Shown in pieces: positions 10,517 to 17,923 of a stretch of DNA of 64,000 bases. Below the pieces are notes generated by a model. That model was given only the letters and a program-made list of their open reading frames with translations, ran no database searches and had not been told where the DNA came from. The number at the start of each line of letters is the position of its first letter. Position 1 is the first letter of the stretch. The DNA comes from Grimontia marina. GTDB taxonomy: Bacteria > Pseudomonadota > Gammaproteobacteria > Enterobacterales > Vibrionaceae. The stretch covers positions 186,001-250,000 of the forward strand of contig NZ_FIZY01000001.1 of NCBI RefSeq assembly GCF_900060185.1, written 5' to 3'. The translations under genes were made by a program, and so were the position numbers.

Positions 10517-10545
10517 AAAATCCGCCACTTGGGCGGATTTTTATT
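10517..10545. terminator. Bidirectional terminator between gsk and wzb
   Basis: AAAATCCGCC (10517-10526) pairs with GGCGGATTTT (10532-10541), with a T-tract on the plus side and an A-tract on the other. It closes the minus-strand exopolysaccharide transcripts as well. Confidence 0.75.
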
Positions 10546-10585
10546 TGATAGGGAGAGCGACGCGAATGAACTGGAGTCGTTGGGC

Positions 10586-11029
10586 TTAAGACAGCTTCTT
10601 AGCCCATGTGTTTGTTGCGCGGAAGAGTGTGTGATAAAGGGCATCAAAAGACGCTTTGGGCTCAAGGATGGGATCTTCGATATCGCCAAGGCCAATCCAT
10701 TGGCCAATTAGCATGGTTTTACCTCTCGAACCTGGAGAGAGCAGTGCGACTTCCTCGATATGCTCATGCGACATCACCAAAATTAAATCAAAGCCATCGC
10801 AAAGTTCTGGCGAAAGCTGACGCGCATTGTGGTTAGAAATATCAAGGTGGTTTTCAGTACAAATTTGCTCGCTATACGGGTGAGCAGGCGCATCGGTCAG
10901 GTTGCTCTTGGTAACTGCAGTGCCAGCTGATTCAATGACTAATTCTGGCAAGAGCTTTTTTAGCAGAGCCTCTGCGATTGGCGATCGGCAGATATTCCCA
11001 GTACACACCACGAGAATGCGTTTAAACAT
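10586..11029 (-). CDS. wzb: Low-molecular-weight protein-tyrosine phosphatase (Wzb type)
   Basis: Phosphatase expected to dephosphorylate the C-terminal tyrosine cluster of the Wzc-type kinase of this locus, allowing Wzc to cycle during polysaccharide export. In 147 aa the P-loop is CTGNICRS (Cys9 to Arg15) and the general-acid loop is in DIEDPILEP. The start overlaps the end of the upstream ligase-like gene by eight bases and has AGGAAG in front of it, so the two are translationally coupled. It is the distal gene of the island, far from wzc, but no other phosphatase is present in the window. Confidence 0.9.
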   Translation of the reverse strand: MFKRILVVCTGNICRSPIAEALLKKLLPELVIESAGTAVTKSNLTDAPAHPYSEQICTENHLDISNHNARQLSPELCDGFDLILVMSHEHIEEVALLSPGSRGKTMLIGQWIGLGDIEDPILEPKASFDALYHTLFRATNTWAKKLS

Positions 11030-12449
11030 GTTCTGCTTCCTTTAAGCGCTCAGCGTGATTTGTATTTGGAGGCATAGTGATCAATTTTCCCACCGCTGGT
11101 AAAGCCGAGCATGCATTGGCAATGAAGAGTATCAGGATAAATGTCAGCGCATTCGCCATTGGCTGAAGGTTAAAATCCACACTGATATGAATGAGCATAC
11201 CAATGATGGACATGATACAACCCAGCGCTATTCCTTTCATTGTTCGGCTATGCCTCTTTCGAATCGTATGGAAGGCGCGCGCAAAGGCCAAAAGTACCAC
11301 GAGGCCTAAAAGCAATGTCGCAGGGATTCCGGCTTCGACCATAAACTGGATATAGTCGTTATGAGCATGGTCATAGAACCCAATATCGGCCTTGGAATAC
11401 ATGGGGAAGATCGTGTAAAAGCTCGCCATACCAGTGCCGGTTAAAGGGAAGTCCCTGATAATATCCAGTGACCATACCACCACCTGATCGCGGGACTCCG
11501 CGCCAAGGGAGGTTTCAACCAAGCGCTGTTTAACCTTTTCCAGCCCGAATAAGGCACCCACAACGATTGTGTCGACAGCAATAACACTGCCCACCAAGAT
11601 GGTTAAAGCACGTGGCTTATTCTTATAAAACACCAATGCAAGTAGACCACCGATAGCTGTCGCTGCAAAAAAAGCCGTATTTCCCATTCTCGAACGTGTC
11701 ATTACCAACGCAATCACCATGATCACAAGGCAGAGGCGTATGTACATTTTCCGGCTGAGAATGCCTTCCATCAGTCTTTTAACAAACATATGGCGCGATT
11801 CGGAAGGGGTAGTGTGAAGCTGAGAGACGATAAGGCCAATGCCCATACAGAGCGTCATCATCAAGTAGTTCGCTAAGTGGTTCTTGTAAACAAAAGAGCC
11901 AGTGGCAATCCCTTTTTCACTATAACCAAACACCAGGCTCTCTTTGATATCAAGCAAAACGGCTATTGCTGCATAGAAGGCCTGTAAGGTTCCGCTAACC
12001 ACAATGACCAATACCACTTGCTTAAGTCGCTTACTGGAGTTCACGAGATATATGGCATTGAAAACCAGCATGGTGTAGGCAATCCCTTTGAAAAGAGATG
12101 CCAAAGTCATTCGAGAGTCAAGGGAAATAAAACCTTCGGGTGCTCCGACGAGTTGGTAAATCTCGGCACTTTTTCCAGAAAAGAAGGCCAGTACTTCCCA
12201 AGGAAGAGGAAGAGTTTGAAACAATACCCATAACTGGAACAGTGCCAAACCAGAAAGAAGCCATTTGTACTGCTTTAACGGCTCGAAAGGTAAGTTCCCC
12301 CGATAGGCGATGATCAGCAGTATTGATTGAAATGCTATCCAGAACTCCGCAATTGACCATGCCCAATCTCGATTGCTCCCAAGGGGGATAGGTAACCAAA
12401 TGATGAGCGCGAGTAGGGAATAGAACGAGAATTTTTCAATAGACGCCAT
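11022..12449 (-). CDS. O-antigen ligase/polymerase-like membrane protein
   Basis: Polytopic inner-membrane protein (475 aa, about 11 predicted segments) of the Wzy_C/WaaL superfamily. The diagnostic periplasmic loop is visible: FPLTGTGMASFY, then DHAHNDYIQFMVEAG, with the conserved His. Such proteins polymerise or transfer undecaprenyl-linked polysaccharide at the periplasmic face; VpsF-type proteins of vibrio biofilm loci are comparable. It is a second Wzy-like protein besides the one at 22836-24026. The ATG at 12449 was preferred to an in-frame GTG at 12458, which has no ribosome site. A terminator-like hairpin separates it from the upstream gene, so expression may be partly independent. 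Confidence 0.75.
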   Translation of the reverse strand: MASIEKFSFYSLLALIIWLPIPLGSNRDWAWSIAEFWIAFQSILLIIAYRGNLPFEPLKQYKWLLSGLALFQLWVLFQTLPLPWEVLAFFSGKSAEIYQLVGAPEGFISLDSRMTLASLFKGIAYTMLVFNAIYLVNSSKRLKQVVLVIVVSGTLQAFYAAIAVLLDIKESLVFGYSEKGIATGSFVYKNHLANYLMMTLCMGIGLIVSQLHTTPSESRHMFVKRLMEGILSRKMYIRLCLVIMVIALVMTRSRMGNTAFFAATAIGGLLALVFYKNKPRALTILVGSVIAVDTIVVGALFGLEKVKQRLVETSLGAESRDQVVVWSLDIIRDFPLTGTGMASFYTIFPMYSKADIGFYDHAHNDYIQFMVEAGIPATLLLGLVVLLAFARAFHTIRKRHSRTMKGIALGCIMSIIGMLIHISVDFNLQPMANALTFILILFIANACSALPAVGKLITMPPNTNHAERLKEAEHV

Positions 12450-12476
12450 GTGAATCACTCAATATGTGAGTACAAC

Positions 12477-12505
12477 AAAAAGCCCAACGAACGCTGGGCT
12501 TTGGT
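12477..12505 (-). terminator. Terminator after the small exported protein gene
   Basis: On the minus strand AAAGCCCA pairs with TGGGCTTT around CGTTCG-like bases, and the RNA continues with TTTTTGTTG. It lies between the 12530 gene and the ligase-like gene. Confidence 0.7.
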
Positions 12506-12529
12506 GGGGTGAATCTTTCCTAAAAATGA

Positions 12530-12991
12530 TTAGTTTGGAGAGATGACGTCTTCACCACCCCCACCTTGGCCGCCTACTGCCGGCGCTGATGGTGGAGCAG
12601 GGCCAGCGGCAGCAGTTTGGATACCAGCCGCGGTTGCTTCTGCGATTTCTGTTGGGTCAAGCCCAGCCAACAGTGCCGCAGTCGTAATGTTTTCGTTGGC
12701 AATACCTGCATCTCGGGCAAACTGCGCAATTTCAATCGCTTTGTCCGGCGCAGCGGTCATTGCTGCCTGAATCGCGAATTGAGGGTCGACGCCTTCCATC
12801 TCCAACAATAAAGCGAGGATTTCAATCACGAACACCGGGTTTTCCAACAAAACGCTTTGGTACGTTTCTTCGCTTGGAACGTCACCGAGTTGTGAAATGA
12901 TGGATTGACGCTGTTCGTCACTTTCGAAAGCAAAGGCTATTGATGACAAAGCCAAGCTTGTTACACCAAAAATGGTGGCGGTAATCTTCAT
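12530..12991 (-). CDS. Small exported protein, Gly/Pro-rich tail, unknown function
   Basis: Not recognised. The 153-aa product starts with a clear signal peptide (KITATIFGVTSLALSSIAFA, cleavage near residue 22). The mature part is acidic and Ala-rich and looks fully helical (AIQAAMTAAPDKAIEIAQFA; ITTAALLAGLDPTEIAEATA). It ends in a disordered Pro/Gly stretch with GGQGGGGED. The two Ala-rich segments resemble each other and may be repeats. It should be periplasmic or secreted. AAGGA lies six bases before the ATG, inside a CTTGAAA/TTTCAAG dyad (13000-13017). Its position after VpsP-like and VanZ-like genes suggests a role in exopolysaccharide assembly or matrix, by association only. Confidence 0.75.
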   Translation of the reverse strand: MKITATIFGVTSLALSSIAFAFESDEQRQSIISQLGDVPSEETYQSVLLENPVFVIEILALLLEMEGVDPQFAIQAAMTAAPDKAIEIAQFARDAGIANENITTAALLAGLDPTEIAEATAAGIQTAAAGPAPPSAPAVGGQGGGGEDVISPN

Positions 12992-13088
12992 GGTTTTTCC
13001 TTGAAAGTGTTTTCAAGAGTCTGATTAAAAAGACTATATCAAAGTTAAGATGATTAAAGATAAATTCAGAGCAATTAGAAAAGCTCAA

Positions 13089-13484
13089 TCAGTGAATGGC
13101 TTTTGTTTTTGAACGAAATGTCGCAATTACACTGCAAAAATATGTACCAAGCAGCAAGCCAAAAACATTGACGGTCATATCCAGCCAGGAAAACTGTCTG
13201 GATGGGATTTGGGCCTGTAGTGATTCGTCTAGCACGACCAAGAACAGTACAAAGAGAGTTGTAACTGGAAGTCCTAAAATAATTCCCTTCGATGAGGCTA
13301 GGCGGCAGAGCACCCCTAGTGTGAAAGAACCAACCATATGCAGATAAATAGCACCACCGAACATAAGTTCGGTGTCTCTTATATGAATACTAAAAATACC
13401 AGTGGACTTTAGTATTGAAGCGCCACCCAGGAAAGACAACATGACGACGAGGATAAAAAATGGCACTTTTTGAACGCTATGCAC
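13089..13484 (-). CDS. VanZ-like small membrane protein
   Basis: The 131-aa inner-membrane protein has four predicted segments. The VanZ-type signature DESLQAQIPSRQFSWLDMTV is followed by NVFGLLLG; the D-E..Q, R, D and N-x-x-G positions of the family are present. VanZ-like proteins are common next to exopolysaccharide genes (VpsQ-type in vibrios), but their biochemical role is not established. The start overlaps the end of the upstream VpsP-like gene by eight bases, so the two are coupled. Family-level call is fairly sure; function unknown. Confidence 0.7.
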   Translation of the reverse strand: MHSVQKVPFFILVVMLSFLGGASILKSTGIFSIHIRDTELMFGGAIYLHMVGSFTLGVLCRLASSKGIILGLPVTTLFVLFLVVLDESLQAQIPSRQFSWLDMTVNVFGLLLGTYFCSVIATFRSKTKAIH

Positions 13485-14106
13485 AGGCTTTCACCCTGAT
13501 GGCGTTGAAAGCCAATAGACTACACATTCTCTGTTTTGCCGGGGAATATGAAATCATAGCGTCCAGCGCTTCTCTGTGACGCCATATACGAGCCAGAGAG
13601 ACCAGATGTTGAGAAGCCCCAACTTGTTTATCCAAATCTGCTTTTTCCCACTTTGTAAAAGTATCCTCAATCATGAGTAATCGACTCGATGTCGCATATG
13701 GGCCAAACAGCGATGCAAAATGAATATATTTATCACGCTCGCTCTTTGATTCAGAAAGCTTTGCCAATTCAACGTAAGTATTCGACCAAGTCGGTCGAAT
13801 ATGGGTACTGGTTTGCAGAAGCGATTTTGAATCAAGGTAGGTCTTATGCCTTTGATTGAGGTAAGACACCCACTGGTCAAAGAGTACAATACTGTTTAGC
13901 TGGTGGGCTGTTCCTATCAAACCGAATTTGGCATTCACTAACTGCTCATCGCTTCGGCGTATCGTCTGATCAGGACGGTCAGCAAACGATTCTAACCGAG
14001 AAGTCATTGCTTTCGAAGTCAGAGCATTCGTCAATGAAAGTGGGCTGGCAATAAGTAATAGAGAAGCGAGCACAAATGTGACTAGAGAAACAAGATTTAG
14101 CTTCAT
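13477..14106 (-). CDS. VpsP-like exopolysaccharide-associated protein
   Basis: The 209-aa product has an N-terminal signal or anchor (LVSLVTFVLASLLLIASPLS, residues 5-24) and a soluble, probably helical periplasmic domain rich in Trp, Ser and Arg. Order and length (signal protein followed by a VanZ-like gene) resemble vpsP-vpsQ of the V. cholerae vps cluster; similarity is from gene order and general make-up, not a motif. No catalytic residues are recognisable. It is the first gene after the terminator at 14150-14195, so a promoter may lie in 14107-14150. Confidence 0.6.
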   Translation of the reverse strand: MKLNLVSLVTFVLASLLLIASPLSLTNALTSKAMTSRLESFADRPDQTIRRSDEQLVNAKFGLIGTAHQLNSIVLFDQWVSYLNQRHKTYLDSKSLLQTSTHIRPTWSNTYVELAKLSESKSERDKYIHFASLFGPYATSSRLLMIEDTFTKWEKADLDKQVGASQHLVSLARIWRHREALDAMISYSPAKQRMCSLLAFNAIRVKACA

Positions 14107-14149
14107 ATGCAGCTTCGAGTCCTAATGCGTACCAAAGTGACTATCCCTT

Positions 14150-14195
14150 TTTAAAAAACAAAACTGGACTTGGAGCGCTAAACCCTTCCAAGTCC
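14150..14195 (-). terminator. Intrinsic terminator after the anchor/propeller gene
   Basis: GGACTTGG (14166-14173) pairs perfectly with CCAAGTCC (14188-14195). On the minus strand the RNA then reads AGTTTTGTTTTTT, a good U-tract. Confidence 0.8.
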
Positions 14196-14207
14196 ATTAA
14201 GTTAACC

Positions 14208-16367
14208 CTACCTTAGCGTGCTGGAGCGGTAGGAATTGTTCAAAAGCCAACTTGGTAGTTCGTACTGCGGAACTTTACCATCTTGTGTGATGTTGGTCTG
14301 GTGATATGAATGCTGGTTCCAAATGCGGGTGGCGTTCTGCCATGGCATTTTTTTATTGGAGGATTCAAATACACGAACACCTGTAGTTTTGGAGTAGAGC
14401 GGGTGATAGTTGTTAGAAACGACGATGAGTTCTGCATTGTTGTCACCTTCGAGATCTGCGACAACAGGGTATTCCCAAAGTGTTGCTGTTGAATTGGGTA
14501 CTTTAGCTCTGACTTCGCCTGATTCACCGTTTAAGACGTAAAGATGCTCATGATCTTGTAAAATCACTTCTTGAATACCATCGCTGTCGAAATCGAACGA
14601 CGTTACACCAACTTTACCACTTGTTTCGTCGTTAATGTCTTTACTCCAAATGAGCATGCCTTTGGTATTAAACATATCTACTGAGTTATAACCTGCTACA
14701 GCAATCCCGAGTTTGTCAGCACCAAAAAAAGAACCAATAGCTTGAGCGCCAGCACCTTGCCCTGAAGTATATGTTTCCCAAATAACATTACCTGTATGAG
14801 ACAACAAACTTAAATTGCTTTCCCCGTTTTTTGGATCTGGGAAAGATACAAGGAATTCGGGAAAAGTATCCTGATCTGTATCTACAACAGAAGTAAACCA
14901 ACCTAGCTCGTTAGCGCGATGGCTCCACAATAGTTGACCATTACTGTCGAACAATTTGTTTCCGGACAAGACTTCAGCAATACCATCACCATCAACATCT
15001 ACCGAAATGTGATCAGCAACCCAGTGCATTTTGAATAGCATACCTGTGTGATAGTTGTAGGCGCTCGTGCCAGCGAGGATTTCAATAGAGCCATCGCTAT
15101 CAATATCTGTCAAAGTGACATTACCTGCTAGCGTATCAGCCAATTCAACTCTTTTGCTAACATTGCCTTCGTGGTCGAAGATGACCAATTGCTGGTTGCT
15201 ATCATCGACTGCAACAACCTCTATCACCCCATCATTATCTACGTCCCCGAGAGCAGGAGTGAATCTAGGATCTACTGATACAAAACCATTTTCATAAGAC
15301 CACAGCTCTTCTCCATCAATACCACTCAATGCTCGGACTATACCGGTTCCTTTGTAATTCTTTCCCTTGAAGCTAACGACGACGACATCTGCAGCATCTA
15401 GACTGTCGATTTTTCCATCGCGATTATCATCATTGAGTTGGCCGATAATTGGGGAAACCATGACCTGATTGTGGTCTGGCATAAAACCATTACCATCCCA
15501 TTGCCATTTCAGAGACATATCTATTGACTCATTGGATCCCGGTATACTGGCGGCGAATGGTTGGTAGGCAAGTGACATAGATCCCTGCCAGCTATTTGCT
15601 ATGATACCTACTGATGAAGAGCCTGAGGGCGCAGAAATGTCAGCGATTGGGGCCAACAGTAAACCTTCTATTGCCACACCTGATATGGAAAGCGATGTTG
15701 CTTCGTACAAGTTGAAAACAGTCTTAGTGCGATTTGGAATAAAGTCTGAAAGACTGATATTGCTCAATGGTTTAAAGTCATTGACATTACCGTTAATGTT
15801 AACAATAACCGTTGCATCTTCAGGTACACAGCTCAATGCGAGGGTGTGTGCTCTCTCAAGCGCTATACCATCAACATTAAAAACATGAAAATCACTTGAA
15901 CAGTCACCCTCTAGATATATCCCGCCCCATTGGTAAATAACCGAACCTGTATCCTTTCTACTACTCAGATCTAAAGACAAACGCCTTGCTTTGTTTCTTA
16001 AATCATTAAAGTTAATCGGTAAGTCAGCGTTGCCACTTATATTGCTACCTGGAGACAAACTAGAGCGAACTGATTCAGAAACATTTGAAATGTCACCTCC
16101 GGTAATGATACTTCCGTAATATACCTGACCGTTAGCAAAAGAGAGATCACCGCCTACCACTAAAGCATAATCCTCAGGGGGGAAATCATAACTTCCATAG
16201 TTAATTCCATATCCGTCGAGAGTGGCGTTATTCCCTATTGCCAAAGGGCCGCTACTGGAGGAGTGAGGAGAACTGAAGTTTTCAAAAACCAAAGCGCTAT
16301 ATTCTGACTCGAATGCTGATGCTTGAAAACAGCCGAGTAATACTGCCATACCAATTATCTTTTTCAT
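14208..16367 (-). CDS. Secreted choice-of-anchor-A plus FG-GAP beta-propeller protein, probable biofilm matrix protein
   Basis: A 719-aa exported protein. Signal peptide: MKKIIGMAVLLGCFQASA (1-18). Residues about 30-275 resemble the choice-of-anchor-A (adhesin-like) domain: GPLAIGNNATLDGYGINYGS, ALVVGGDLSF, YYGSIITGGDIS, then GVAIEGLLLAPIADI. Residues about 305-690 carry seven Asp-rich FG-GAP/VCBS motifs: DDNRDGKID, GDVDNDGVIE, TDIDSDGSIE, VDVDGDGIAE, VDTDQDTFPE, FDFDSDGIQE, ADLEGDNNAE. A degenerate eighth lies near 550, so an eight-bladed Ca2+-binding propeller is likely. The C-terminus stops right after RIWNQHSYH...LPSWLLNN, where related proteins often continue with further repeats. Start 16367 has AGGG six bases upstream; an ATG six bases earlier has no spacing. 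It follows the main exopolysaccharide operon; V. cholerae matrix proteins RbmC/Bap1 also use propellers. Role inferred. Confidence 0.75.
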   Translation of the reverse strand: MKKIIGMAVLLGCFQASAFESEYSALVFENFSSPHSSSSGPLAIGNNATLDGYGINYGSYDFPPEDYALVVGGDLSFANGQVYYGSIITGGDISNVSESVRSSLSPGSNISGNADLPINFNDLRNKARRLSLDLSSRKDTGSVIYQWGGIYLEGDCSSDFHVFNVDGIALERAHTLALSCVPEDATVIVNINGNVNDFKPLSNISLSDFIPNRTKTVFNLYEATSLSISGVAIEGLLLAPIADISAPSGSSSVGIIANSWQGSMSLAYQPFAASIPGSNESIDMSLKWQWDGNGFMPDHNQVMVSPIIGQLNDDNRDGKIDSLDAADVVVVSFKGKNYKGTGIVRALSGIDGEELWSYENGFVSVDPRFTPALGDVDNDGVIEVVAVDDSNQQLVIFDHEGNVSKRVELADTLAGNVTLTDIDSDGSIEILAGTSAYNYHTGMLFKMHWVADHISVDVDGDGIAEVLSGNKLFDSNGQLLWSHRANELGWFTSVVDTDQDTFPEFLVSFPDPKNGESNLSLLSHTGNVIWETYTSGQGAGAQAIGSFFGADKLGIAVAGYNSVDMFNTKGMLIWSKDINDETSGKVGVTSFDFDSDGIQEVILQDHEHLYVLNGESGEVRAKVPNSTATLWEYPVVADLEGDNNAELIVVSNNYHPLYSKTTGVRVFESSNKKMPWQNATRIWNQHSYHQTNITQDGKVPQYELPSWLLNNSYRSSTLR

Positions 16368-16440
16368 TATCATCCCTAATGAAGTGAAAATGGAGTTTAG
16401 TCTACAAAACACAGATGCATTTACGACAATAGACGGGACT

Positions 16441-17181
16441 TTATTTTGCTTTTTTGAAAAGTTTGTTTTTTAATAATAATGCTGCGAACTTTGAGTTTGT
16501 TATTAGATACCTTTTCCACATTCTTCGTGGTTCTTGTATAACCCTATAAAACCATTCTAGGCCAATCTTTTGCATCCATAGGGGCGCGCGACTTACCTTA
16601 CCGGCGACTACGTCAAACGTTCCTCCCACTCCCATTACAAAATCAACGCCGAGCTCTTCCTTCCATTTGTTAATGAAATTTTCTTTTTTGGGAGAGGTAA
16701 TGGCTACAAAAAGCAACTTTGCACCAGAGTTTCTGATTTTTTCTACTACTACCTCTTCGTTATCCCAAAAGTACCCATCATTAAAACCAGCTATAGTTAA
16801 ATTAGGATAAAGTTCGAGTACTTTGTCGTGAGTTTTGGTAACAACATCCGTTGTGCCACCGAGCAAAAAGACCGGAAAATTGCGTTTAGCACTCATTTTT
16901 AGAAGCTCATGAAACAAGTCCACTCCAGCGACACGGTCTGGTACATTGTGCCCAAGAAACCTGGCTCCAAAAACGACACCCATGCCGTCAATATTAATGA
17001 CATCACATGATTTTACTGATTCAGCTAATAGCTTATCATTCCTCATGTTAACTATTTTTGCGACGTTCACGACGACATGTTGCAAAAATTCTCCCTTTGC
17101 TACTTTTTCCTCAATGAAAGACACCGTTTCTTCCATTGTGGACACATGCATTGGAGAACCTAGAAGTTCAATACGTTCCAT
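16441..17181 (-). CDS. WecG/TagA/CpsF-family (GT26) glycosyltransferase
   Basis: The 246-aa cytosolic transferase shows the family pattern: VNVAKIVNMRNDK near residue 40, DVINIDGMGVVFGARFLG, RVAGVDLF, FLLGG, and a C-terminal SPKKENFINKW with GVGGTFDVVAGKVSRAP. E. coli WecG moves ManNAcA from UDP-ManNAcA onto GlcNAc-PP-undecaprenol. Because wecB and wecC, which make UDP-ManNAcA, are in the same operon, this gene is a good candidate for the ManNAcA transferase of the repeat unit; GT26 members can also use other sugars. Last gene of the main operon, 10 bases after the lyase gene. Confidence 0.88.
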   Translation of the reverse strand: MERIELLGSPMHVSTMEETVSFIEEKVAKGEFLQHVVVNVAKIVNMRNDKLLAESVKSCDVINIDGMGVVFGARFLGHNVPDRVAGVDLFHELLKMSAKRNFPVFLLGGTTDVVTKTHDKVLELYPNLTIAGFNDGYFWDNEEVVVEKIRNSGAKLLFVAITSPKKENFINKWKEELGVDFVMGVGGTFDVVAGKVSRAPLWMQKIGLEWFYRVIQEPRRMWKRYLITNSKFAALLLKNKLFKKAK

Positions 17182-17191
17182 GATGTTTAAC

Positions 17192-17923
17192 CTAGATTCT
17201 TTTGGTGATTTTTAGATTTCTAAAATAGATATGATTATCTGTGGAAATATCTGGATGCCGATATGGTCCAATCTTTAGATAATGCTGATAGTCGTTGTGC
17301 ATATTGGGACCATTAAAAGTAAAAGTTGAGTTATTTACTTTCAAGTTAAGAAACCCACTATTACTATTAGACCACCGGAAGTGGTATGTAATCTGGTTCC
17401 ATGTTCCGAGATTGATTGGTATAGATATAACTTGGCCACCATAAACAATTGTGAAATTGGTTTCACCTTTGTCAACTTTTTCATATAACGCGACAAGTGG
17501 GCTTCGACCCGGAAAGTTTGACCATGTTTCTCCTTTGTTGGGATTAGGTTGGTCATGCCATTGGGTTATTAATGACCAACGACCTTGTATATCACTTTCA
17601 TAATCACTTGGAATAAATAACTCGTATCTATAAATGACTTCATCTTCAAGTTTGAACGGAAAGTCGATTGCTAACTCGGAGCGGCGACCATTGTTTATTT
17701 TCTCTTGAGAACCAGAAATGGAAAACTTCAGTTTTTCAGTCTCCGAGAAAATTGTTTTCCCATAATAAGACTCGACTTCAAAGTATTCAATGAGTTCAAC
17801 TGCACTAAGAGATTTCGCTATGCTGTCCAATTGCTCTGATTTTTGATTAGATAAAGACTTAGTAGATAAAGATAGAAGAATAAGTGAGGAAATTATTTTA
17901 GGAGCACTATGACATCTTTTCAT
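17192..17923 (-). CDS. Secreted polysaccharide lyase (heparin-lyase-I-like fold)
   Basis: About 243 aa with an N-terminal signal sequence (MKRCHSAPKIISSLILLSLS). The body resembles the Polysacc_lyase / heparin lyase I jelly-roll family: RRSELAIDFPF, IYRYELFIPSDY, SLITQWHDQP with the typical QWH, GRSPLVALY, and NQITYHFRWS. Such enzymes cut uronate-containing chains by beta-elimination in the periplasm or outside. ManNAcA, implied by wecB and wecC, is a uronic acid, so the cluster's own polymer is the likely substrate (inference). The ATG at 17923 overlaps the upstream transferase by 17 bases; an ATG at 17989 would put 22 residues before the signal peptide. V. cholerae has an analogous lyase, RbmB, next to vps genes. 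Confidence 0.72.
   Translation of the reverse strand: MKRCHSAPKIISSLILLSLSTKSLSNQKSEQLDSIAKSLSAVELIEYFEVESYYGKTIFSETEKLKFSISGSQEKINNGRRSELAIDFPFKLEDEVIYRYELFIPSDYESDIQGRWSLITQWHDQPNPNKGETWSNFPGRSPLVALYEKVDKGETNFTIVYGGQVISIPINLGTWNQITYHFRWSNSNSGFLNLKVNNSTFTFNGPNMHNDYQHYLKIGPYRHPDISTDNHIYFRNLKITKRI

Noticed and set aside
16374-16412. Upstream ATGs for the propeller protein
   Set aside because: They put extra residues before a complete signal peptide, and only the ATG at 16367 has an AGGG at good spacing.
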